The notes: generated from the letters alone by a model not told the origin. Positions 42,201 through 57,200 are shown, counted from the stretch's first letter. The stretch: DNA of 64,000 nt from Leptidea sinapis (GCF_905404315.1 NC_066287.1:6386001-6450000); one strand, 5' to 3'. A program made the numbers and translations.

Positions 42201-45200
42201 GTGGAAGGTGGAATGGATATGTTATTTATATTTTATATTATGTTCACTAACATTTTTCTAAAGTGCATAGTTAACAGTAATCTCTAAACGGCGATCCCCT
42301 GTTGGTCCTTCTTAACTCATAATTAAACAATTATTATAATTTATTTAATTTATTACACGTTATTACACGCCTCGCTGACTCGCGAATCTTGCCGTGTATT
42401 CTACTTCCTCCTGTGAAACAAATGCTTTGCAAAGATGTTTCATAGTACGTTATTATATTGCAAATAACTAGCCTTGAGTTTTAATTAATTTAGCCAAGAA
42501 CAAAAATTATTAATGAAATAAATCGATGAGAATACTGTATATATTTGTACTTAAGTATGTATTGTTCCTTATTCATTTACTTAATTGTATACTTTGTGAA
42601 CATATATATTCGATGAAAAAGGGCCGGTGAGTTTGTTGCACCCATTCTTCTCAGGCCTGAGGCATTCATTTTGGAATGGGTTGTAGTTTTTTGACTTTCA
42701 ATAAGTGATGTCACTTCCTATTTTGAATAAAAATATTTGAATTTGAATTTGAATTTGAATTTGAATTTGAATTTGAATTTGAATTTGAATTTGAATTTGA
42801 ATTTGAATTTGAATTTGAATTTGAATTTGAATTTGAATTTGAATTTGAATTTGAATTTGAATTTGAATTTGAATTTGAATTTGAATTTGAATTTGAATTT
42901 GAATTTGAATTTGAATTTGAATTTGAATTTGAATTTGAATTTGAATTTGAATTTGAATTTGAATTTGAATTTGAATTTGAATTTGAATTTGAATTTGAAT
43001 TTGAATTTGAATTTGAATTTGAATTTGAATTTGAATTTGAATATTATTATTATTTCACAGTGCTATCTCATGTAGCACCTTCTTATCTTAACGAAACTAT
43101 CTGTGAAATAAATACTATTGAGTATGACGGCTTCTGTGGGTGCTTTTAACTTTCTATATTATAATAATAATTCATTTTCATAATTTATTTCAGGCTACAA
43201 GGCCCATTACATAAATACCTTATAGTGTAACATACATCTAATATATAAAATTCTCGTGTCATTGTGTTAAACTTTGAACTCCTCCGAAACGGCTTGACCG
43301 ATTCTCAAGAAATTTTGAGTGCATATTGGGTAGGTCTGAGAATCGGACAACTTCTATTTTTAATCCTCCAAAATGTTAAGGATGGTCCACGCGATATTTT
43401 TTTTTTTAATTTTGTTGACATTATTTTTTAATTTGTTTGATTATGAGTCAGCATTAAAAAATACATACAACTTCAAATTTTCACCCATCTACGATCAACA
43501 GTTACTTTTGTATCGCGATTTTAATATCGGCAATACAACGTTTGCTGGGTCAGCTAGTATTTATATAACTTAAATCTACGTCACATTTTCGCGGCGATGT
43601 GAGGCACGGGTTCGGTAATTTCCGGCGGTCGTCGCCTTCCGCGATACTTGCGGAACACGACCCCCTCCGGCCACATCCTCACGTTTAAAATATTATAATC
43701 TAATATAATTTATACGTCTAGATAAAGCGTAGACAATGGATTTAAACAGGTCAGGTTTAATACTTTAGTGTGCGTGACAAGCTACTTCTTACACTCGCAA
43801 TTTGTGTGTCACTTTGTGTTTGTATATACACGCAATATTGCTCAAAATAGAGGTTAGAGTCGACCTCAACTTCTTTCGACCTTTTCACAGCTGCCTATCT
43901 AGACTTATAAATGATCTAACATTTAAATATTAATACGACAACTCATGCTATTCCCAATATTGAGTTAAGATGATTTGGGGATAAATATAACGTATCGAAA
44001 CAGATTATTTATTCACAATTCAAAATTAGTCGTTCTTTCATATGTTCCTTCGTTAAGATTGGATATGCCTGAATTTTTTGTAATTTTCCGCGTTCTATGA
44101 ACGTTGTGAAGCTATTTTTACCACATTTGTGAGATTTAAGGAAAACTGTAATTACAATGTTATTTTCAACGCCAGCTCAAGAATTTATGGTCAACCTAGT
44201 TAGTAAAATTAAAGTTTTTAGAAAATATATATTACAACATCCATAAGATTCATATGGAAATAATAATACCTTTACTATTCATAATTAATATTTATCACTA
44301 TAAAAATTCTCACATAATGATAAAAGTAATATTTTTTAAAGTGAAAACTTCATTAGCGGCGTTGATCACTTTTCATGGGATGGGTATAAAATGTTAAACT
44401 CGCGTCAGGACACGTGACCTGATCGCAAATTCGTAAGACAGTCGTTAAAACAATAGATGAAAGATGATTATTCTGAGAGATAATTTTTTTGATGTAAAAT
44501 AATTGAAAATAGTTGTGAAGTGCAATTTTTTTTATGTAATATAAATTTTCATATTTGTGTACGATAGCGCAATAAATGAATATTGTATTTAATCACATAA
44601 ATGCTAGATCTTTTATATTGATAAATAAATTAGTGCGAAATTATTACCTAACCATCCTAAAATATTCAAAAATGCACATCGTTAATGTTCAAGTTATCAC
44701 TTCTGCTGGCACGCTTATTTTTTTATATCATAAAATCATTAAACTATAATACGATACCAAAATTTAATAAACCACATTTTTATAGGTTGATAATATAAAA
44801 AAATTTAATTAGCCTTTGTGTAAGGTACTGCCTTAATATTTTGACAACAGTACTAATAAGTAATTTACCGGTGGGAGACTCCTTTGCACTGGCTAGATCA
44901 TGGGTACGACACGGGCGCCTATATCTGCCGTGAAGCAGTAATGTGCAAGCATTATTGTGTTTCGGTCTGAAAGGCGTCGTAGCTAGTGAAGTTACTGGGC
45001 AAACGAGACTTAACATATTATGTCTCAAGGAGACGAGCGCAATTGTAGTGCTAATCAGAATGTTTGGAATTTTGAAGAATCCTGAACGGCACTACATTTT
45101 AACGGGTAGGGCGTATCAATTACCATCAGTTGAACGTCCTGCTCACCTCGTCCCTTATGGTCATTAAAAAAATAAGTAAAAAGTCAGTTGGAACAATTAG

Positions 45201-48200
45201 AAAACGTGGTTATATTTACACAAATAAAATTTGAAATACAAAATTTTATGAACGATGCGGGACTCGAACCCACGACCTCCGGCGTTCCGTGCCGGTGATC
45301 TAACCAACTGTAGCTCAGTGCGTCGACGGTTAGCTCAGTTGGTTTAAATTTTCAAGTTAAAATTTTACTTGTGTATTAATCCTAGAAGTGAGGGTTATCA
45401 CTTTAAAAACATAACAAAGTATTTATAGTTCACAAAAAAGCTCCCGAGGATGCCTTTTGAAACACGTGTCATATGGTTAAAAATGGATTTCCGCGAAATA
45501 ATACTTAATTTGTAAATATAATTAAAACGTGTTATAAATTAACTTCTATCTTCCTGTAATTGGACGCAATTCCAGAAAAATGTTCCAAACCCCAATCATG
45601 TCGAAATTGAGTTAAGAACGCAAAACAGGTCACGTGATTCATATTAACGGACTGACAAAAAATGGCAGCCCTACTGTCACTGTTTAAATGACATCATGAC
45701 TTAGTAGCCCAACCCACATGTATAGAATACACTAACATTAATTATTAAACTTTAAACACGAATTCCTTAAAATATGATGTTTGTAGCTTGGAACGTTTTT
45801 CAGGAACTACATCCAATTATGTTACATGCACCTTTTAAAACCTAATTTATTATATTTTGTTACAGGTTTGTCGTGTGTGCGCATTAGAGAAGGACTTCAA
45901 ACAGTTCCCATTCGGAGACCAGACCCTGGTGGGTGAGAGGGGTGTGTCGCTATCAGGAGGGCAACGCGCCAGAATCAATTTGGCTCGCTCCGTCTATAGA
46001 GAAGTAATTGATCTTTCTATTTGTAATAACAAACATATCTTTCCGAGCCATTGCCAGATTCATCTTCAATGTTTTTGTGCAAATATTTCCTGGTATTCTT
46101 TATCAGATGGTTCTATTTTATTGGGAATTTATTCACCCTTTACATACGATGTTTTAATATAAATGTTATGTAGGTATGGTTTGGTATTATTAGTGTGGAC
46201 ACCTAAATGGAATACTTTCGTTATTCTAATAAATAATAACAGTCAAAATGATCAATTATCTAGCTTTTACTCGAGACTTTTTTCACGTGGAATAGTTAGG
46301 TACCTACTTTACGCAGCATTTTTTATTTTTTAGAATACTTTGCATATAATACACATACAAACTGCCGCGGATAACTACGAATTGCTTATTTTAATACATT
46401 TTTATAAACGATTCATTTTTTTTCCATTCTTTGCTAAAAGGTTTTGCGGGTTTGATATTCGTGAGCTATATAGTTTCCTATAGTAAAAACATTATTTTTC
46501 TTAAAGTACTCCTGTAACTTTTCAGCATTCTATTTTTGTAGGAAATTTGAAAACAAAATTTATGAACGATGCGAGGCTCGAAAACGTGACCTGAACAACT
46601 GAGCCAACCGTTTGAGTTGATAAATCTTGTATGCTTTGTTCAATTCTAAATTTGTGGCTTCATCTGTACATATTATATCCTGTATATACACTTAAATGTC
46701 TTATAAATCGCCTCATTAAATCGCACCTTTAGAATTATAGTGACCCAATGCAAAAAAGTATTTTTTTGGGAATAGACAAATAAAGTTAGTTGTAACAAAA
46801 AAAAATTGAGAAATAAATACACCATTCGATTTTGGCATACCTTTTTAAATTTAAAAAGCAGTTTATTTTGTTGTCTATTGATTTCCGTAAATATTGTTTT
46901 AATCAGAGGCTTCATTCTATTTTTTTTATATTTTTTTCTAAACAGTTATCATTTTAAGTCTATATTTTAATGTTTGTTCCTGTATACCACTGACCTGTAT
47001 AAATACCACTGGACAGACTGTTTCATATGTTACACGGCAAATTTTGTTGTGTCTATTTGAAGCGCCACTCGCGAGCGGCCAGAGAACTAATTTTGACGTA
47101 TAATACAAATGGCTGCAAACGAACGTACAATAATCTGAGGTATTTCTGCATATTGAATTAATTTCTTTCGTTTTTCGCGTTATTTATACTTCAAGAATCA
47201 ACATAATAAAGTACACATATTGTAAATAGTTTCCCACCATCTATCGATATTTGTATAGCTGAGGTTGTCATCACTAGTTTTAGTACCGCAGACTCTCGCT
47301 ATGGCCAACAGCGCCAAAATGGCGAATATCAAACACGCACAAAAGCACTTTGACAGCCGCCAGTCCAGTGGTATATAGTAGAGGTCAGTGCTGTAAACCT
47401 TTAAGTGGTAATTAAAAATTGAAACATTGTTTCAGGCCGATATTTATTTGTTGGATGATCCTTTGTCAGCGGTGGACGCGAACGTTGGACGACAGTTGTT
47501 CGAGGGATGCATCAACGGGTATCTGTCTGGACGTACAAGGATTCTTGTCACTCATCAGATACATTTCCTGAAGGCTGCTGATTACATCATTGTTTTGAAT
47601 GAGGTTTGCTTATTACTCGTATATATGAATTTTGTTATTATTCGTTGATTATAGAATTTATATGTTTTTATATTTATTTTTATTTATAAGAATTGTTAGA
47701 AAACGTTTGTGTGTTAAAGGATAAGTCAAAGTCAAAAAAATCTTTATTCATTTTAAAACTTTATAAGTTATTTAGTGCAAGTCAGGATGAAGTACAAAAG
47801 TTACAATAGCATTCAAATGAGTATAACAATATTCATTAACAAAATTTAGAACATCAATTCCAACTATCTTTATAATTCAAATAATGTTTCAGATTATAAT
47901 AGGCCTTAGATGTTAATTTATTTTTTACGATACATTTATATTTTTATAGGTTATATTTTAATATAATTTGGAAGGTTATTATAACATAAATGATTTTCTT
48001 ATTGATACCACAGACTGGGAATTGAGCGAACACCTTCAGGCTATTTAATTATAAATGTTTACTGTACGATATTATATTGTAGCCATACTTTTAAAAAGCC
48101 CGCTGAGTTTCTTGCGCCCGTTCTTCTCAGGTCTGAGGCACATTATTCGAACGGGTGGTAGTTTTTGACGTTCAATAAGGCTTTAAAATGCATTTACTTT

Positions 48201-51200
48201 CTCAAAATTGATCCCTTTAGAATTCTTTTTGATGTAATTTCTAATATACTACATACTACTACCGCTTTGGAAACAAATGGCGCTCTGAGAGAGAAGATGC
48301 GTCGCAAGAAACTGTCCCAGCATTCTTTTTTTGTGCTCTTTTTAATGAAATATACAATATTAAGTGATTTTATATCCTATTTTGAAAAAAAATTTTTGAA
48401 TTCGAATATAACTTTATATAGAAATATGTAACGAAATGCATAGATGTTCCATCTGATATAAAGTGACATCATACAACGATAACAGTGTTAATATTATATA
48501 TATCGATAACAAGGAACTACATTAATATGAGAATTAAGGTCGTGCATTCAAAACCCATTGAAACAGCATGGGCATGGCTTAGACATGCTTCTTTCTAACC
48601 CCTTTCAATTAATAAGTAATTTGCGCAAAATCGCCCCAGAGCAATTTACTTACGCACAATATATATTTGATTTATTTATGATAATATTAATTAATTGATT
48701 AAAATACTTTTTTGTATCTCCGCAGTAAATAACATTACAAGTCTACTAAACTTTATCAAAACTTAATTTCAACTTCGGCTATTGCGTTATTTTGTAGAAA
48801 GCGGAAAGAATAAACTATTTTTTCTGTCGAGTAAGTTTATTTTAATAATGTTAGCAAAAATGTATTTTATACTTGTCTATATATTTGCATAAATTATTAT
48901 ATTAATCATTCACTCAAATACAAAATTCACAACAAAACACAAAACCAACAAATATGTACATTCTACCAGTAGGAGGCTCCTCTGCACAGAATGCCGGCTA
49001 GATTAAAGGTACCACAACGACGCCCATTTCTGCCGTGAAGCAGTAATGTGTAAGCATTACTGTGTTTCGGTCTGAAGGGCGCCTTAGCTAGTGATATTAC
49101 TGGGCAAATGAGACTTAACATCTTCTCTCAATGTGACGAGCGCAGTTGTAGTGCCGCTCAGAATTTTTCGGGGTTACAAGAATCCTGAGCGGCACTGTAT
49201 TGTAATGGGCAGGGCGTATCAATTACCATCAGCTGGACGTTCTGCTCGTCTTGTTCCTTATTTTCATAAAAAAAAACATTGCGTCGCGCCAGTCACCTTG
49301 TATTACCTAGCATTAGAACCAACTATGGTAAAAATAATCTAACATTTGCAGGAGCTATACAATAAGCATCCGAAAACTATTTGGGAAGCGACTTCGCTTA
49401 ACATCTTTAAAAAATGGCTCCTTATCTTATACAAAACCAATGAACAGAAACATCTTATTAATATAATAATAATAAACTATATCTTTTAACTTGGACCACC
49501 GCCTTAAAACCGGAATGCAATGAGGAAATTCGCATCTCATTCACTGATTTTATGTTCTCATGTAAGTGACGACTGTCTTAATGATAAATAAAGTTATTTA
49601 AACCGAATTAACCGTAAAAAATCGCGCAGGGCACAATGGCCGATAATTCAAATTCAAATATTTTTATTCAAAACATGATTTTTAAGTCATTTATTGACGT
49701 CAAACACTATATTCTAACAATTATGCCTCAGACCCGAGAAGACCGGCCTCTTTTTTCAAATAAAATTTCGTGTAATGTTAAAATATCGTACAATGAAATT
49801 TATTATTAAATAGCCTGGGTGCGGTCGCTCCATTTGCAATCTATCATTAAGAAAGTCATTTATGATAATATAGTAACCACACAAATGTATTCCAATTATG
49901 AAAATTACAACCCACTATATGTATTTATAAGATAGGTATCATATTTCAACCGCATTTTACAAGCGTATTGTTATGCATGATTATGTTAAACAATTATCTT
50001 TTATATGCATGCATATATTGTGTGGTTGGGAGTTTAACGATTTTTTTATGTCCATATTGTTAGTTTAAGTTTTTGAAACACTAATCATACTACGATTATA
50101 CATTTAACGTATTTCTTTAACAGCTACTATTGGCATACCAGTGGGAGACTTCTTTGCACAGGAAGCCGACTAGATTATGGGTACCACAACGGTGCCTATA
50201 TCTGCCGTTAAGCAGTAATGTGTAAGCATTACTGTGTTGCGGTCTGAAGGGCGCCGTAGCTAGTAAAATTACTGGGCAAATGGACTTAACATTTAGTGTC
50301 TCAAGGTGACTCCTGTGTGGCACTGCATTGTAGGGTAGGGCGTATATATTACCATCAGCTGAACGTCCTACTCGTTCCGTTCCTTATTTTCATAAAAAAA
50401 GAATAAAAAAAGACATAGCTTTTTTAATAATATTTGCGTGAAGCAGTAATTCACGGCAGAAAAAGGCGCCGTTGTGGTACCCATAATTTAGCCGGCATCC
50501 TGTGCAAAGGAACCTCTCACTGGTAAATCTTGGTTCTTATCGGCGGGTTCAATTAGTCCCTAATTCCGAGTAAGTCCAGGTATGGTCAAACTATAAGTTG
50601 ATTGCATCGGAATTTATAAAATTTATGATTGTAAATTGATTCATTGACATACAAGAACTTGTTTATTATACCTGTCTATGTTAATTGATTGGTCGTTAAG
50701 ACAATTACTTGCAAATTGTTTTAATCGAAACACGTAAAGGCGGACTCAAATATGAAGAACATTTTTTTGAACGAGTTCTTGAAGAGTTTCCATGTCTCAA
50801 GACGCATTGATTTGAATCTAGTTATAAGTTCAAGACATTCTAATACAGTTCAAATAAATTAAGAATAAAAAACCTAAATATAATAGGATATTCCTAGTTG
50901 AAGTACAACTTTGCAAGAGATAAGCTCTTATAGTAAATATTGTATCACTAAAGGGATAGAAGCTAGAGCCGAAAAACGGCTGATATAAATTTTCCCTCAA
51001 TGTAAAAAAACAATATTCTTTACAGCCTTACTAATTTAACAGCGCAATATTTGTGGTTTCAATCACATTTGGTATACTTTTACAGTATTTTACTTATACT
51101 CTGTCTAAAAGTATTGTCATGTATTTAATTGATATTATCACAAATAGAAATATAATATAACATTGACTATTTGACGTTTGAGTGTGTTTGATTCATCATT

Positions 51201-54200
51201 TTACATTTTACATATTATATTGTAATTGAAATGATTTGTAAATCGATGTAAATGTAAATATTGATATAAAAGAGTGGCAATGAGTTTCTTGCTACTTATT
51301 CTCATTAGCTCAACCCTTTACGAAGTAGCGGTAGATTCAATAAGAAAGTTTTTGAAAAGTGTCATTTCCGTGACAACGTTGAAAGAATATTATATAGTGA
51401 TAATGTTACGTGGTATTAGGGTGAAAGGGTTACCACGCCCAGGGCAATACAATCCGCTAGGTTTGTACCAAATTAAAATATTTTTATTCAAAACAGGATG
51501 TGACATCACTTATTGAAAGTCAAAAACTACCACCCATTCCAAAACGAATGCCTCAGACCTGAGAAGAATGGGAATTAAACTTATTATTTAATAGCCTGAG
51601 GGTGGTCGCTCCATTCCCAATCTGTGATATCATTACACAAACATACAAACGTTTTTTAACAATTCTTTTGAATAACGTAATTCTTTTGTTTTGAACATTT
51701 TCTGGAATCTTGTTGTAAAAGCATATACATCGCCCCACAAAAGACTTACTAATTCATCTTAGCCGAATAGTGGGCATTATAAGTTTGTCTGTTCCTTGTG
51801 TTAACATTATGCTTATGACAGTCTCTATCAAATACTATGGAAATAACTAAAGTATACTAGTCGCGCCGTATCTATGTCAGTTAATTGTCTAATCTTTTTA
51901 ACCGCGTATGCTGCAGTCCTAAGTCTGTTCGCCAATCCTTCAATATGGGGTCCCATTGTAATTTGGAATCCAGAGTAATGCGAAGAAATATACCTAGCAC
52001 CAATATCACCTCTCCGTTTAACAAAACACTTGCATCTACATTTTTGACATTTGCTACGGTAAATTTTATATATTTCGTTTTCTTGCTATTTAACAATTTT
52101 TTTTTTAATTTTATTTATTTTATAATTTTATTTATTTTTAATGTATGCCCTTATGCCTAAGTAAAGCTTTTTTCTTATCTTAGGGTGGCGTGGAGAATAT
52201 GGGAACTTTTGACGAGCTCACAACGACGGGCAAGGAGTTTGCTATGATGCTTTCAAGTCTGCAGGAAACCAAGGATGAAAACGAAAACCCCAATGCTGCG
52301 GTGAGTTACTGTACTTTACTAGTGAAAACCCTAATGCACCAGTGAGTTACCGTACTTTACTAGTGAAAACCCTAATGCACCAGTGAGTTACCGTACTTTA
52401 CTAGTGAAAACCCTAATGCACCGGTAAGCTACTGTACTTTACTAGTGAAAAGCCTTATGCACCGGTAAGACACTGTACTTTACTAGTGAAAAGCCTAATG
52501 CACCGGTAATATACTGTACTTTACTAGTAAAAAGCCTAATGCACCGGTAATATACTGTACTGTACTGTACTAGTGAATAGCCTAATGCACCGGTGATATA
52601 CTGTACTTTACTAATGAATACCTTATTGCACCGGTAATATACTGTACTGTACTGTACTAGTGAATAGCCTAATGCACCGGTGATATACTGTACTTTACTA
52701 ATGAATATCTTATTGCACCGGTAATATACTGTACTGTACTGTACTAGTGAATAGCCTAATGCACCGGTGAGTTACTGTACTTTACTAGTGAAGTATTGAG
52801 CATTGTGAATTACTTTGTACACAGGTCTACTTAATACTCTTTACTTGCTCTAAGAATAAGTATTGCTTCTTACGTAATCTTGATTTGTGTTGTATTTAAT
52901 CATCTTATAGTGTGCAATAAAGGTTTCATTAGTAATACATAATATAAGATTTCATCATAATCAGTCGACTCCGGCGTAAAAGCGTAAAAAACAACAAACA
53001 TTTATAATATAGGGATTTCTAGAATTTAATGACTTGGCAGTAGTAGGTTATAGTTGGAACTAGAAAATATATTTAGAGAATTATAACGCACGAAACGATA
53101 TCGTTGTCGTGAAAAAATTTCAATTCAATATTAACTTGGCAATCAGCCAAAATACAAAAGTTAATACTTACTGCAAATAAAAATTCCAATAAAGAAATGT
53201 TTGTTGCATAACATTTTACACAAATATTTGAGACCTGAATTAATGTTTTAAAGGGATGCTTAAATGGTTTGGACACGTGGTGCGAATGAGTGAAGAAAGA
53301 ATGACGCATCAAATATATAAGGCAAGTGTGTGTGGGCAAGTCGGTCGCGGGAGACCTCGTAGAACATTCGTCGATCAAATTGGGGACGTTTTGAGAAAAG
53401 GAGAGGTCCGAAGTACCCGACCAACCGGCGAGCATGTATGAAAAGAGTAATGAATGTAGAGGAAGCGCCTGAGGTTTGTTAGGATAGAAGCAAGTGGCAT
53501 TCTATTGTCTCTGCCTGCCACGACGGGAACAAGGCGTGAGTTTGTGTGTATGTGTGTGTGTGAATTAATGTTTTGTCTGCACACGGAAGCACGTAAGCAG
53601 GATCTGCTTTTTAAATACTCCTGCTAATAATTTCTGCTTTTTAAATATAACTCAGCCATGACTACCCATTTGTTGTCATCTCGACATCCCTTAGTCCAGG
53701 GGTGCTCAAACGGTCGATCGGGATCGACAGATCGATCGCGAGTGGTTTTTGAGTCGATCTCGAGAAAAAAATCCGGTATAATAAACTAAAATCGGTAATT
53801 ACGTACCATCTTATGAAAAGTATGCTCAGGACATGCAGTGTCACGCTTCAACATCCAAAATCACTATTTAGTTAAGCTTAGAACTTTAGAACGCGTTTGA
53901 TTTGTAAGAACCAATAAACTCGCAATTTTGAATAATAATTATGAGTTTTTTCATTGACATTTAAGAGCAGACCTACACTTACCTTGACTAAAAAATGCAT
54001 ATTTTGCGCAAAACTAATATCTTTGTCATCGTGACACTCTACCTAGACGACAATCCTTCATCACACATACTTGAAGCCTCTCAGAGCCGATCGATCGTAG
54101 TCTAACAATTTCGAGGTACATCGCTAGCAGTTCAAGCTTGAGCACCCCTGCCTTAGTCTATTGCTACACAACCTATAAACCAAGGACAGCCCTATTGACG

Positions 54201-57200
54201 TCCCGCTCATTGAGAGACAGTTTTATTGAAAAAACATTACTAATTAACATTACACATAATATACAGTATTGCAACGTGCAAAACAATTTACAAGCCTAGT
54301 GTATTAACAAAAGTTATTGAAGGTCGTGGGATATTATGCAATAATAAGCAACAATAAATGATACATTTTACTTACAGTATTGGAATATTTTTCCGCATTC
54401 TCAAGCTGCTTACAAACTTGTACTTATATAACATACATATGTATGATTATACATAAATATTATGACGTATATAATATTGTTGGAAATAGGAAATGTATTT
54501 GAAATAATTACTTCAAGCTGGTAGTGATGATAAGAATATCGAAGCATTATTTAAATAAACATTTTATATTAGAAGTAATTAACAATTACTTTTTTCGTCG
54601 CTGTCTTGTATTTAATGACTGATAGTTAATTATATTTAAGCTCTTAAGAATTAAGGGCTGTCATTGAGGAAATTTGATGAAACAAAATAAATATTATTAA
54701 AAAATAATTATATTCTATATTTATTTATTCTTATCTTATTCAAGAAGTATTAGATACACTGTTAATCATACACATATCATTAATTAATTATTAGAAACTT
54801 TAAGAGTAATTATGTTTTTAAATAGGGGGCTGGCCTATTGCCGTTTACCGGGCACATTACCAGACTGAGAATTTCCAGACAGATAAACCCAATAACACTT
54901 GCCCGACCCGGGAATCGATCCCTGGACCTTGTGGTTCGCAGTCGCTTATGCTATCGCAGTACCACCGAAGCAATCAGGTGCAATAAAAGTTATATTATAG
55001 TGCCACTTAAGGCGACACTAAATGCCAGCGACCTTGAGCGATATGAGTTTACGGCTGCCGGCCCGCCATCTATGTAACAAAGCCAATATTTTCAAAATTC
55101 TTGCGTAAAAAACATTTATATGCTTACAATCCTCGTTATTCACTACTAATCTGAATAAATGAACCTACACAAAAAAGTACAAGCTATAAGAATAACTTTT
55201 TTGAGAGAAGTACCAAAAAATGCGTCACGCCATGTCAAAAAACTTGTTTAACTTCAAAGAAAAGTGGTAGTTCCAAAAGGCTCGACAGTATTATCTATAA
55301 CCAACAGCAAGCATTAGAAACCTACAAATAAAACTTAAGGATATGTGTAACAGGATTAAGTAGTGTTCATAGCTCGAAATGCTATACTTTCACCACAAAA
55401 CTTGTCTAAAAACACCATGTTTGCGTGTTTTCTGCTTACTCTTCGCCTTAATAGTAGATTTTAAGAGGGCGTTTAGCGACTCACTCTCACGAGTGTTTTA
55501 GTTTCTTATTGCGGTTTGGCAGATGTTCTATTTTTTGGGATACTCTAGGATAAATTGAAATAATTACAAACAAGATCGCCGAATATACACTTGTAGGCTA
55601 CACCGCAGTCGGGGAAAAGGTAATTAACTTAATTCTAACCTCAAAATAATTGTTAAAGTTATTATAAAAAACCGTGGCCATTTAGACATAATTCTCAAAC
55701 GGAATTATGTTTAGAGCATAGAACAATCAAATATAACTATAGTTTATTTTGGGACATCAAAAATAAAAGTCAAGTCCAGCTACTATAAAAAATTGGTCAT
55801 GATTCTTTGCAAATTAAATACAAAAAGCTGAATAATACATAAATAAAAAATAACACATTATAGCTGTGAAGATGTTATATGAATGTTATCACAAGAAATA
55901 AGAGTAAAACGAAAGTAATAATAGTTTTACATAAGTAGTTCTTCTATTAATAAAAATATCCGGACGACCGAGCCTTGCTCGGATCTTTAAGAATGTACAA
56001 AACTTGAACAAAAAAAAAAACTAATAGGACATCTGGATTCGAACCGAGGTCTTCTGCTTTCCGGATCACCCAATGTCCCATCTGAGCTATAATAGTCTTG
56101 TATATAGTGGCGAAATTTACCTTTGTATTCTAATGTTATTGTAGCTGTTTCTCATTCAAACATGGATAAAACCATTTTTTTTTTTAAATTGAAACCTAGC
56201 TAGATCGATTTATCACCCCCGAAATCCCCTGCATACTTAATTTTATGAAAATCGTTGGAGCCGTTTCCGAGATTCAGATTATATATATATATATATATAT
56301 ATACAGGGTGTCCCAAAACTCAACGATAACCTGGTACCGGGCGAGAGGCCAAGGTATACCAGTTATGAAAAAAATAAGAAAAAAAATCTATGTCACTTAG
56401 TCAAGCGATGACACACATTTTTCGAAAATGTTAAAAATTTGACACCCTTTGTCGCATTTTTAGGTACTGTGATCGCAATTTTCACAATTTTACAGTGATT
56501 TTTTTAATAATGTTATCTCAAATAACAGTGCTATTAATGGTAACCACAAATGAAAGTAATAATCATTGTTAACTAAGTAAAATAAATTATATATATATTA
56601 TTGTATATATACAAGAATTGCTCGTTTAAAGATATAAGATTAATTTCGCTTGGTTTTAATACTATTAATAATAATATTATTATGAAAAATAGGAATAAGA
56701 GGGTTAATAAGAATTTATCTAACAAAGAAAATGAAAAATTGTAACATAAGTATTTATAAAATAATAATAATTCTGCAAGACTGAGTTTTTAAACATTTTC
56801 TATACAATTGGGTTGTTGTTTTGTAAATAGGTACATAGTTTGTTTGTATGTCTATAAGTAATGTGTTTACTCTCTGTGTGGCCGGTCTGTTATATCATGT
56901 ATGGCAACACATACTTGTTTTGAATAAAAATACGTAACAGTGTCTTCTCTTAGAAGAGATTTTTTTGTGCATCTTTCAAATTTTGTACATACGCTTCCTG
57001 TTATTTTACATTGAAATTAATACAAAATACTCACTGATGATATGCAAACATGTGACACTTCAACGTCTCACATTGTTCGAGACTGGCTCGCGTAAGCCCA
57101 CTTAGGCGTAGTATTAGTTGGCGCATGTTGCGACTACGCCTGCGGTATCTATTTGGATCGTAGCGGAGACCAATCCTTAATCTATGGTTCACAGTGATTT

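Larger units (their letters stand above)
47690..48415 (+). repeat. Family B LINE copy carrying two later insertions
   Basis: The ORF2 end (RIVRKRLCVKG) at 47690-47722 resumes at 47969 with GGTTATTATAACATAAATGA, and the 3' UTR at 48178 (GACGTTCAATAAG) resumes at 48362 with AAGTGATTTTATATCC. The two gaps hold other elements in opposite orientation. Confidence 0.85.

Noticed and set aside
42737..43075. 112-residue alternating Asn-Leu open frame
   Set aside because: It is a translation of the TTTGAA array that forms a LINE tail; no coding signal.
43560..43690. GC-rich patch that might be a promoter or CpG island
   Set aside because: Only about 100 bp, inside an intron, and similar to GC-rich LINE fragments known from Lepidoptera; no transcription-start evidence.
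45240..45345. Candidate tRNA gene on the minus strand
   Set aside because: It is part of family F with inverted tRNA-like pieces; the cloverleaf is not complete.
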